Assembly (NCBI GenBank): GCA_902728285.1 | Contig: CACVBU010001176.1 | Span: 315,858 to 379,857 of the forward strand | From: Clytia hemisphaerica | Lineage: Eukaryota > Cnidaria > Hydrozoa > Leptothecata > Clytiidae | Direction: 5' to 3' | DNA: 64,000 nt | Part shown: positions 33,853 to 59,724 of the stretch, one piece after another | Numbering within the stretch: the first letter of the stretch is position 1 | Layout of the letters: the number at the start of each line of letters is the position of its first letter | Made by a program: the position numbers and the translations under genes | Notes under the pieces: generated by a model | Database searches by the model: none | Seen by the model: the letters and a program-made list of their open reading frames with translations, nothing else | Told to the model about the DNA's origin: nothing

Positions 33853-35217
33853 ATGAACATTGAGAAGTTAGAGCAAGAGGTCTTTGATATGGTGAATGAC
33901 TTGGGGGAACAACACTTGGGTCAAGTATGCGAACACCTGGAGATACCAACACAACAAGGTAATTCATCTTATCATCTGAGACGGAAGGTATTCCGGAAAC
34001 TAAGTGCCATGGAGGGGGAGGATTTCGAAGGGGAGGAGGTCCAGATGGGATTATTGACCCAAGTTAAAAGCTTTATTGACCATATACAGTCACCACCACC
34101 ACCATTGTCATCTCATAGAAGGGGGAGCATAGGTTCTACCAGACAACCACCGGAAGACATAGATGAGGACGAGGAAATGACTAGACGATTCCGAAAGATG
34201 TTTATGAAAGAGCTTAAGCTAGGGGGTCGAATTGGGGATACTGGGAACAAGGATACTATGACTTATGCAAGTTTGTGCTACCAAATCCGAGATGCACGTC
34301 AAAAAGGTTACGGAGACAAAGAAATCACAAGTGCAGTTATCAAGGCCATTAACCCGAATCTAGAGATCCGGGCTTATCTTGAGGGGAGACCAGAATTGAC
34401 CTATAAAAGTATGATGAAGACCTTAAGGGCTCACTACAAAGAACAAGATGCAACCACGCTCTTCACCACTCTCAGTACAGCTAAACAATTGGGACATGAA
34501 TCCGCCCAAGATTTTACGATGAGGATGATGACTTTGAAACAAAAGATCCTTTTTGTGTCAGAAGAAGAACAATGTGGGTATAACGAGACATTGGTACAAG
34601 AGAGGTTCCTTCACACACTATTGACTGGACTACGTAGTAACGGAGTTAGAGCAGAACTCAGGCCACTGTTAAGGATTCAAGACACAACTGATGATGAGAT
34701 CCTAGAAAGCCTGACACTTGCAGTAGCAGATGAGACAGAACACGATGAGAAGTTCAAGAGAAAAGCAGTTGTCAACAGTATTGAAGAAGACAGGACAAGT
34801 CACAACCCAGGAAAAACCAAGAAGGAAACCAAGGAGAATCCCATTCTAAAAGAATTGGGGGAACTAAGAGCACAAGTGATGGAATTGTCTACAAGATATG
34901 AAAGTCAGAATCAACGTTCCAATCAAGTTTTATACCCACCTCCTGGTCAAAACAGCGGCCATCTTGGAAATCAACAACAACAACAAAGTCGAAACGGAAA
35001 CAATCGGGATAATCGAAACCGATACAACAACCGAAACGGGAATCGTGATCAAAATCGGGAACAATATCGGGAAAATCGGTGTGAGTTGTGCATTCGAGAG
35101 TATAAACAAGATTGTGACCACTGTTTCGTCTGCTTTTCAACAGAACACTTCATGAGGGGATGCAAGCAAAGAAGAGTCGGAGATCAAATCCTACCCAAGT
35201 CAAAAAACGGTCAGTAG
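33853..35217 (+). CDS. gag: gag polyprotein of the gypsy element
   Basis: 454 aa from ATG at 33853; the frame is open upstream to 33751, but this start precedes a MNIEKLEQEVFDMVNDLG helix typical of a gag N-terminus. Middle residues ~130-320 form the helical capsid-like region. A Gln/Asn/Arg-rich linker (~370-420) precedes a cysteine cluster with a CCHC knuckle (C-x2-C-x4-H-x4-C, CFVCFSTEHFMRGC). Gag packages the element RNA. Its 3' end carries a -1 frameshift signal into protease. Intact. Confidence 0.93.
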   Translation: MNIEKLEQEVFDMVNDLGEQHLGQVCEHLEIPTQQGNSSYHLRRKVFRKLSAMEGEDFEGEEVQMGLLTQVKSFIDHIQSPPPPLSSHRRGSIGSTRQPPEDIDEDEEMTRRFRKMFMKELKLGGRIGDTGNKDTMTYASLCYQIRDARQKGYGDKEITSAVIKAINPNLEIRAYLEGRPELTYKSMMKTLRAHYKEQDATTLFTTLSTAKQLGHESAQDFTMRMMTLKQKILFVSEEEQCGYNETLVQERFLHTLLTGLRSNGVRAELRPLLRIQDTTDDEILESLTLAVADETEHDEKFKRKAVVNSIEEDRTSHNPGKTKKETKENPILKELGELRAQVMELSTRYESQNQRSNQVLYPPPGQNSGHLGNQQQQQSRNGNNRDNRNRYNNRNGNRDQNREQYRENRCELCIREYKQDCDHCFVCFSTEHFMRGCKQRRVGDQILPKSKNGQ

Positions 35218-35245
35218 TTGTTTCGGGAAACAGGGCCGGGACAAC
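35202..35245 (+). promoter_or_regulatory. -1 ribosomal frameshift signal between gag and protease
   Basis: Heptamer A AAA AAC at 35202-35208 is in the correct phase relative to the gag frame and nine bases before its TAG stop (35215-35217 is the stop). An 8-base spacer separates it from GTTGT (35217-35221), which can pair with ACAAC (35241-35245), with a further GTTTC/GAAAC pairing inside. The shifted frame reads straight into the protease region. Confidence 0.75.
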
Positions 35246-36158
35246 ACAAAGATTTTCTCCTGTTGGAAAAGTTTTACCGATTGGGGATCCCTTAGAGGCA
35301 AGTCAGGAACTACCTCAGGGGAGAAAAGGACCAAAAATTCATTTGAAGGCAAGTCAGGAACTACCTTCTGGGAGAAAAGTTACATTCAAAGGGAATCATG
35401 AACTACCGCTTGAAAAGTCTGGAGGGGCAAGTCATGAACTACCGCAAAGGACAAAATCTATCTTAAAGGCAAGTCACGAACTACCTAAAACTGCGAATGC
35501 AAATGCTACCGTCGCTGGCGCTGCGGCCCGGGCTGCGGCGAAAAATGCAAAATTAACTAAAGATGACCAGCATGCTGAATCATCAAGCGCTGTTAGCTGT
35601 AAAAAAGAAATAGAGGTTTGCTCTATTTCTGATATTGCAAAGTCTGGATTAATCAAATTGGTGGGACCAAAACCACTGGTGAAATTTGAGATTGGGGAAA
35701 AATCGTGTGTGGGATTATGGGATACGGGAAGCATGGTCTGTCTCGCCAGTCAAATGTGGCTGAAGTCTGTTAATCCCGACACCCCAATCGTCAATATTCA
35801 TGAAGTTTATGATGGTGATTCACCAGTTTCCTTGAAAGCGGCGAATGGAAGCCACATTGTGATGAAAGGGGTTGCTATGCTGGATTTTTCCTTACCGGGA
35901 GATAATGGTTCTTACACCGTTCCTTTCTTGATTACAACCCAGTCTTTGACCCACCCAATCATTGGATACAACCTCATTCAGTATCTTATTTCAGAGGAGA
36001 AAGTGTCTTCAGAGAAACTAAAGAAAATGATGCCTTCCTTAGCTGATCCTACTGCTCTGATATCTCACATACATATGGAAGACAAGAGTGTCAATGTCAC
36101 GACAGTTGAAGAGGTGGTCATTCCAGCAGAAGTATTGTTATGCTCAATTGTTTGGTAG
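35202..36158 (+). CDS. Protease region of the gypsy element
   Basis: The -1 frame from the slippery site encodes a linker with five ASxELP-type repeats (~35300-35490), an Ala-rich patch, then a retropepsin-like aspartic protease: the active-site motif LWDTGSMV near 35720, flap-region residues, and the second conserved block HPIIGYNLI near 35950. It ends at TAG 36156-36158, overlapping the pol frame by 19 bases. Most relatives fuse protease to RT in one frame, so the stop here is either a second -1 shift or a mutation. Confidence 0.85.
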   Translation, partial: KKRSVVVSGNRAGTTQRFSPVGKVLPIGDPLEASQELPQGRKGPKIHLKASQELPSGRKVTFKGNHELPLEKSGGASHELPQRTKSILKASHELPKTANANATVAGAAARAAAKNAKLTKDDQHAESSSAVSCKKEIEVCSISDIAKSGLIKLVGPKPLVKFEIGEKSCVGLWDTGSMVCLASQMWLKSVNPDTPIVNIHEVYDGDSPVSLKAANGSHIVMKGVAMLDFSLPGDNGSYTVPFLITTQSLTHPIIGYNLIQYLISEEKVSSEKLKKMMPSLADPTALISHIHMEDKSVNVTTVEEVVIPAEVLLCSIVW

Positions 36159-39100
36159 CAGGAAAATTCAAGGCTGGTCCAGTGGCATTTCAACCCAATT
36201 TGTTGCTTCATGCTGAATTATCAAGTCCTGAATTTGTCACAAGACAAAGTCTGAAAAAGTTGCGCATCCCAATTCAGAATAACTCCCAGTTTGACGCCAC
36301 TTTGCGGAGAGGAGAAATCTTGGGTACAATTCAACAAGTAAAGGAGGTCTCAGAATTATGGGGAAAAATGTGTCCTACGCAGAATATTGATTGTAGTCAA
36401 GTGGCAGTATCAGAAACACCTCCTGAGGACTGGATGCCACCAGTTGATCTATCACATCTAACAGAGGAACAGAGAATCAAAGCGGAACAGTTAATCGTGA
36501 AATACAAACAATGCTTTGCGAGAGATGAATTTGACATTGGCAACATTGAAAGTCTTCAGATGAAAATCAATTTAAAAGATGAAGTGCCATTCAACAAACC
36601 ATACAGGAAGATTCCAGCCCAGCTCTATACGGAGGTCAAAGAGTTTCTCAACACCCTGTTGATGAATGGTTTCATTCAAAAATCACAATCCCCTTACGCA
36701 AGTCCAATTGTATGTGTTCGAAAATCCTGCGGCGGATTGAGACTGTGTGTGGACTATCGTGAGTTAAATCAACGAACAATTCCAGATCGGATGCCCATAC
36801 CCAGAATTAATGATGTGATTGAAAATCTTGGGGGGAAGAGATGGTTTAGCACGTTGGATTTGACAAAAGCATACCACCAAGGATTTGTACATGAAGACTC
36901 ACGGAAATTCACAGCATTTGCTACACCATGGGCCCTGTACGAATGGGTGAGGATTCCGATGGGTTTGACAAACTCTCCCCCGGTATTTCAGCGGAAAGTC
37001 AATGAGATTATGGAGGATTTGCTACATCAAATCTGTGCAGTTTACCTTGATGATGTGTTAGCTTACAGCAAAACATTTGATGAACACCTTTCGGACCTGG
37101 AACAGATTCTGGTGAGAATGGCTACCCATCACATGAAGCTAAACCCACTCAAGTGCAAAATATTCAAAAACGAAGTAAAATACCTTGGGAAAATCATTTC
37201 CAGTGAAGGATACCATGATGATCCAGCAAAAACTGAGGTAATTGAAAAACTTAAAGATCCACCAACGACAGTCAAGGAGTTGCGAAAACTGCTTGGGTTT
37301 GTGGGATACTACAGAACGTCAATTCCAAACTTTGCAAGACTAGCCAAGCCAATGTACGACCTGTTGGTAAAACCTAAAGATCAAGGTAAAGGACACAAAT
37401 CTCCTAATGAGAAGGTTATCTGGTCAGAAGAGTTACAGAGTCGGTTATTGAAATTGCTGGAATATTTGGTTTCACCAGTTGTAATGGCATATCCTGATTT
37501 TGAAAAGCCCTTTGTCCTTCATTGTGATGCCAGCGAGGATGGATTGGGATCAGTGTTGTATCAGGAGAATGACCAATTGTTGCTGAAAGTGATTGCCTAT
37601 GCATCAAGATGCTTGTCACCATCAGAAAAGAATTATAAGTTACATAGTGGAAAGTTGGAGTTCCTTGCTTTGAAATGGTCTGTATGCGACAAATTCCGTC
37701 CCTATTTGTATTACAGTCCTTCATTCACAGTGTTTTCAGATAACAACCCCTTGTCATATGTTTTGACAACAGCAAAGTTGAATGCAACTGGTATACGATG
37801 GGTTGGAGAGTTGGCTGATTTTAACTTTAAAGTCAAATATCGCCCCGGAAAGGATAGCAGTGATTGTGATTTTATGTCTCGACATCCAAAACTGGAGGAA
37901 TTCACGGAAAGCCTTGATCTAGATGAAGTTATGTCTATCCTTAGCAGCTCTTCAAACGAAATTGCTTGGATAAATCACATACATGCAGAGGAGGGGAAAG
38001 TGATTACACCTACCTATGCAGACATCCAGGTGATTCAGGTTAAAGACCTCAAAGCAGCCCAGCTGAGAGATGCCAACATTTTCAAAGTATATGAAACAGT
38101 GCTACAAGGAAACAAGCCGAGAGTAAAGATTATGAAACAATGGCCAAAGAAATCTAGACAACTCATGCGCTATTTTCAAAAGTTAAGAATCGACGACAAA
38201 GGAATTCTGTTGAAGAAAGCAGGAAATACCCATCAAATTGTGCTGCCAACAGAATTATATAAGGTAGTATATGAAGAATTGCACGAGAATATGGGCCACT
38301 TGGGCAGTCAACGGGTGATAGACCTGGCCAGAGAAAGATTTTTCTGGCCAGGCATGGCGAAAGATATCGAAGAATACATCAGTCGAAGATGCCGTTGTGT
38401 GAAGGACAAGAAACCAGTTATGCCAGAAAAAGCCAAGTTGGTGAATATTCAATCCACCGCTCCATTTGAGATCGTCACCACCGACTTCTTACATCTGGAT
38501 AAATGCAGGGGAGGCTATGAGTATCTTCTGGTGGTAACGGATCACTTCACCAGATTTGCACAAGTCTTTCCGACGAAGAACAAACGAGCAAAATCAGCGG
38601 CGGACAAAATTTTTAATGAAATAGTGCCAAACTTTGGGTTCCCCCAACAGATCCATCATGACAAAGGAGGAGAATTTGTAAATAAAATTTGGCAGAGTTT
38701 GCAAACCGTTGCCGGCATCAAAGCATCAAACACAACGCCCTATCATCCAATGGGAAACGGACAGTGTGAGCGGATGAACCGGACATTGATTAACATGCTC
38801 AAGACTCTCGACCAATATAAGAAAAGCAATTGGAAAGACCATGTAAAGCATCTAGTGTGGGCCTACAACAACACGAAGCACAAGGCTACAGGATACTCAC
38901 CACACTTCTTAATGTTTGGTAGAAATGCAAAATTGCCAATTGACATGATGTTTGAAGGGAAAGAAGAAACCCAACACCAATCGTATGGAGGATATGTTGA
39001 CGCATGGACTTCATCTATGCGGGAAGCAGCCAAATTGGCAAAGGAGAATGCAGAGAAAGTAGCAAAACAAGGAAAGAAACATTACGATCAAAAAGTGCGA

Positions 39101-39241
39101 TGTAGCTTCATAAAGGTAGGAGATAGAGTGTTGGTACGAAATTTAACTCCCAGAGGTGGAACTGGAAAATTACGATCATACTGGGAAGAGAAAGTTCATG
39201 TGGTAGTCGACAAACGGGATGATATCCCCATATACAGTTAA
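36140..39241 (+). CDS. pol: pol: reverse transcriptase, RNase H and integrase
   Basis: 1033-codon frame (first ATG 36140, but open further upstream). RT spans roughly 36600-37200, with LDLTKAYHQ and the catalytic YLDD at 37043-37054. RNase H follows (CDASEDGLGSVLYQ, KLEFLALKW, FSDNNPLSYV). Integrase has an HHCC-like head (HENMGHLG...CRC), the DDE core (TTDFLHLD, HHDKGGEF, HPMGNGQCERMN) and a GPY-like C-terminal module (VGDRVLVRNLTPRGGTGKL). All catalytic residues are visible. The frame ends at TAA 39239, where a GTTAAAT word is repeated 12 bases apart; the conserved continuation resumes in another frame just after. Confidence 0.95.
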   Translation: MLNCLVAGKFKAGPVAFQPNLLLHAELSSPEFVTRQSLKKLRIPIQNNSQFDATLRRGEILGTIQQVKEVSELWGKMCPTQNIDCSQVAVSETPPEDWMPPVDLSHLTEEQRIKAEQLIVKYKQCFARDEFDIGNIESLQMKINLKDEVPFNKPYRKIPAQLYTEVKEFLNTLLMNGFIQKSQSPYASPIVCVRKSCGGLRLCVDYRELNQRTIPDRMPIPRINDVIENLGGKRWFSTLDLTKAYHQGFVHEDSRKFTAFATPWALYEWVRIPMGLTNSPPVFQRKVNEIMEDLLHQICAVYLDDVLAYSKTFDEHLSDLEQILVRMATHHMKLNPLKCKIFKNEVKYLGKIISSEGYHDDPAKTEVIEKLKDPPTTVKELRKLLGFVGYYRTSIPNFARLAKPMYDLLVKPKDQGKGHKSPNEKVIWSEELQSRLLKLLEYLVSPVVMAYPDFEKPFVLHCDASEDGLGSVLYQENDQLLLKVIAYASRCLSPSEKNYKLHSGKLEFLALKWSVCDKFRPYLYYSPSFTVFSDNNPLSYVLTTAKLNATGIRWVGELADFNFKVKYRPGKDSSDCDFMSRHPKLEEFTESLDLDEVMSILSSSSNEIAWINHIHAEEGKVITPTYADIQVIQVKDLKAAQLRDANIFKVYETVLQGNKPRVKIMKQWPKKSRQLMRYFQKLRIDDKGILLKKAGNTHQIVLPTELYKVVYEELHENMGHLGSQRVIDLARERFFWPGMAKDIEEYISRRCRCVKDKKPVMPEKAKLVNIQSTAPFEIVTTDFLHLDKCRGGYEYLLVVTDHFTRFAQVFPTKNKRAKSAADKIFNEIVPNFGFPQQIHHDKGGEFVNKIWQSLQTVAGIKASNTTPYHPMGNGQCERMNRTLINMLKTLDQYKKSNWKDHVKHLVWAYNNTKHKATGYSPHFLMFGRNAKLPIDMMFEGKEETQHQSYGGYVDAWTSSMREAAKLAKENAEKVAKQGKKHYDQKVRCSFIKVGDRVLVRNLTPRGGTGKLRSYWEEKVHVVVDKRDDIPIYS

Positions 39242-39248
39242 ATATTAA

Positions 39249-39972
39249 GTTAAATCAGAAGATGGAGTAGGAAAGGTGAGAGTTCTACACCGCAACTTGC
39301 TAAAAGAATGCAATGACCTACAAAAGGAGGAAGTACCTGAAAAAGGCAAGAATAAACTTACAACAACAGAAAAGAAGGACAAGATACAGAATTCAAACAA
39401 TGACGTAGAGCTGTCGGATGACACGGATGAAGAAAATGAAGTAATGGCATACAGACTCTGGAAAAACCTAATCGACTCCCCTAGCCAGTCTAACCAACAA
39501 ACTAAGACAAAACCATGCAATGACCCAACTAGATGCCTCCCATCAAATGGAGGAAATGCAAGAAGAAATACAACCAGATGTACAATCCGAAAGTGAAGAT
39601 CATGAGGAAGCCGACCAAAACCACGCCCCCAATGAGATGGAGGCAATCCAAGAAGTACAATCTGAAGTTGAGGACAATGACCACAACCTGATGCCACTGA
39701 AGAGGGTGATTGATTTACCAGAAGCGCCACAAGTGGATGTACCATCACCCTCCCCCCTCGAAATCATTCAACCATCAGCACAAGAATTGTTAGATGACAT
39801 CGAGGTTGAAGATGCGCCAAGCTCAGACAGTGACGTTCCAGAACCCCCCAGGAGATCAAAGAGAGAACGTAAACCAGCTCAAAGATTTACCTATGACGAC
39901 TTTGGGCAACCTTCAATAAAGCCAATAAGGAACATGAAAAATTGGCTGAACGAATCGAAAGAAGCCCTCTAA
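39249..39972 (+). pseudogene. pol C-terminal tail, out of frame with pol
   Basis: After the pol stop, VGKVRVLHRNLLKECNDL continues in one frame to 39596, and an acidic tail with PPRRSKRERKPAQRFTYDDF in a second frame to TAA at 39970-39972. Such acidic and basic tails close pol in related metazoan gypsy elements. Two frame changes (near 39240 and near 39500) therefore separate the tail from pol. With nearly identical LTRs these are either very recent mutations or sequencing indels. Confidence 0.7.
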
Positions 39973-40935
39973 ATTTTGTTGGGGAGGGAGAAAGGAAAAA
40001 TATAGAGACATAATGTGATTGTTTTCGGAGAAGAATATTTGTTCTGAAATCGGACTGTTAAATATAAATAACGCTACATTGTCTGGTGAGCTACAACTGA
40101 TTATGTATCTGGTAGCAAGAAATCATCACAGTTATTAATCGTGTATTTTCTTCGTTTTATGTACCCCTCCATGCGCACCTCGTCTCAATTGCAACCAACT
40201 CAGCACCAACGGAAATGAAGTCACTTGTCCAGTGGAGTACCCTGTCCAGTGGAGTACCCCCTGAAACAGACCTCTTGCTCTTCAGATGATCAAAAATGCT
40301 GTCAAAGACGATACTTTGGTCGACTGGCTTCCGCCATTGTGCATCCAACATATTCGGTATGTTATTGCATTCGTTCACCCTGGAGTAGATTGTTAATCCT
40401 CCAGGGCTCAATTGATTCTGTGGTTGATATACGTTCACTATGGAGAAGAATGTTGATCTTCCAGCTTCAATTTCGTCGTCACCCTGGAGTAGATTGCTGA
40501 TCCTCCAGGGCTCTATGGACTTTCGTTCAAACGTTTTCGTAAAATGATTTATAAGTTCTTGATGGAACTTAAACGTATTCTTCAAGTATGTATTGTTACA
40601 TCAATGAACTAAATGAACTTTTTGAGATTCCAAATGGACTCTCCGCATGATATCTGGCACGCCACCAAGGAGCATTGTTGGGCGAGGGTGCTAGGGGTGA
40701 CGATTGGTATTCCGCAAGGGATACTGATCTAAGGACCTAAGCCGAAGACCATTGTTGGACGAGGGTGTCAGGTGAAGGGTGGGTCTCGGTGACCTGAAGG
40801 ACCGGACTGAAGATACGGGTGGACCAGATGTTATTGGCGGTAATAGACTAACCAGTCGATCGAGTATTGTTTGTCATTCAAATGTTGATGTTTATATGGT
40901 TGATGTTGTCACCCTTTTTGAAAAGTTGGGGTGAG
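39973..40935 (+). other. 3' non-coding region and polypurine tract of the gypsy element
   Basis: About 960 bp without a gene. Two near-identical hairpins CCCTGGAGTAGATTG...CCTCCAGGG lie at 40379-40407 and 40483-40511, with a weaker third between them; a phrase ATTGTTGG[G/A]CGAGGGTG is also duplicated (40674, 40751). The purine-rich AAAAGTTGGGGTGAG (40921-40935) directly abuts the 3' LTR. Confidence 0.7.
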
Positions 40936-41430
40936 TGTTGGAGATAGTTATACCTTTAGTCTTTGTGTATATACTTTGTATCTCCTTGTATCCTTTGTAT
41001 TTTATTTGATATTATTTCTTAGTATTTCTAGAACGAGAAATGATATAATTGTATAACAGGATAGCATTTCATTTAATTAGTATATTTCAGATGTCTCGCT
41101 CATCTGAGCTCCCACACTTGTTGACTGCCCAAGGTCTATACTGAAAGTGTTTCTCAGTCAGCAAGTCCCCCTGTGACATTTTGCCTCGCCTGCCCAACTG
41201 GCTGTCATGTCTCTGTTAGCTCTCCCCAGTCTTGGAATGTCTATATAAGTCTGACAGGCAGCACAGTTGGGTGGAGAATGTGAAGCCAGCTACCGGTCTG
41301 TTATCTTAGTTGAGTACCTATAACTATTAGAACAGTGGCTATGTTTATAAGAGATATTTTAAAGTGAAATATAACACAATAACTTTGTACTTGGACTGGT
41401 CTCAAATGTTTAGATTCAACCCACCTAACA
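40936..41430 (+). repeat. 3' LTR
   Basis: 495 bp, identical by eye to the 5' LTR except one base. TATATAA recurs at 41242-41248. Confidence 0.97.
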
Positions 41431-41434
41431 CTAC

Positions 41435-42372
41435 CAACTACAAGAATCTGTCGAAAAATCTTTGCCGATGAGAAAAGTGCTCCGGACCTCGCTCCGGATT
41501 TACATCCCCTTTAGAAAACTACTATAGAACGATCAAGGGTATTTCATAACAATTGAATTTTGGAAATTGTACTTCCGAAAACCCAAAAATATAGGCTGAA
41601 ATCAGTCTATTTAGAGCAAAATAAGCCTTCTCTTTGGTAGTCCTAGTAAGGTCCTAGTAAAAAATATTCTTAAGAATTAATAAATGGTAGTCCTAGTAAG
41701 GTCCTATTAAGGTCCGTGGGGGTTAGAAAATTTCCGAAAGATTAACAAGCGGGAGGGGGGCGTTTATTTGGAACCTAAGAGTACGCCTTAACAAATTTAC
41801 TGGAAGGACAGTGTGGTGAGGGTGTACTAAATCTATAGATTAAATGATAGAATGGAGTCATCTAACTTTTGGTTTTTATTAATATACTACTGTACATATT
41901 GGATATAAAGGTTTTAGTTTAATAATATCAAATTCTAACATTTTAAAAATTCGTTAAAATACAATTCTAAAAAAATAAATGTTACCATGACCAGCGGCAC
42001 GTCCCCGTACCCAATTTGCCTAAGTGCCTCCCCCAGGGGTATTACCCCAAAGACCATAACCCAGAGTGTAGGGACAAAATAATTAGCCTGTATTAATTTT
42101 TGAAAAACTTCTGAAAAACGTGATTTTTTAAATTTAGAACACACAACATATTTGAAAGATCCAGCTTCCAAAAAATAATTGTGGTTCAACACAATAAGGT
42201 ATAGCCCAGGGCTAAAGGCGAATCTCTTAGCCTTCGGCTTGAACTCAATGGTTCAGCGTCTACAGTATATCATATTTATTTACAAAGCACCAATACATCT
42301 TCGTATTTTCATAGTCTATATAGGGTTTAATTATGATTTATCGAGGCTTGAGAGTATCACTTTCTTTTTCAG
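41435..42372. other. Spacer between gypsy element and GPCR gene
   Basis: No gene. The start shows a duplicated phrase GGTAGTCCTAGTAAGGTCCTA (41636, 41687). A minus-strand AATAAA near 42275 may serve the GPCR gene. Confidence 0.4.
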
Positions 42373-42479
42373 GATGAGGCGTGCTTGTCTTTCAAACTCC
42401 AGCATGGTGAATTTGCCGTACCATTATGCCTTCTTCTGTTTAACGTTAATCCTTGGACTATTGGCAGACATAACATGTA
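42373..42479 (+). CDS. Possible first coding exon with signal peptide (tentative)
   Basis: A pyrimidine-rich acceptor (TTTCTTTTTCAG) is followed by G ATG and 34 codons, including a hydrophobic YHYAFFCLTLILGLLAD core, then a strong donor T|GTAAGTC at 42479/42480. It looks like a signal-peptide exon of a plus-strand gene. It lies just beyond the minus-strand GPCR stop, so the rest of the gene would be antisense to that gene. No continuation is secure; an acceptor at 50380 keeps a frame open for ~33 codons. Confidence 0.25.
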
Positions 42480-42559
42480 AGTCATCGATTCCTGATCAAC
42501 TTCAATAAGTGATACCACCTTTTGGGACGACCACATTATGGATATCTTCAATAATGTTT

Positions 42560-59724
<17,165 letters not shown>

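Larger units (their letters stand above)
33100..41430 (+). mobile_element. Complete Ty3/gypsy LTR retrotransposon
   Basis: 8331 bp from TGTTGG to CTAACA. Both LTRs are 495 bp and differ at one position by eye (TGTATCACAGG against TGTATAACAGG), so insertion is recent. A 4-bp target duplication CTAC flanks the element (33096-33099, 41431-41434). The order is 5' LTR, primer-binding site, gag, protease, RT, RNase H, integrase, acidic tail, 3' non-coding region, polypurine tract, 3' LTR. Integrase after RNase H defines Ty3/gypsy. There is no envelope frame. Breaks near the 3' end of pol (below) suggest this copy is not fully intact unless they are sequence errors. Confidence 0.97.

Noticed and set aside
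33589..33860. Antisense frames at the 5' end of the gypsy element
   Set aside because: Shadows of a GGTTTGTGATTGCTCTCG direct duplication in the untranslated leader.
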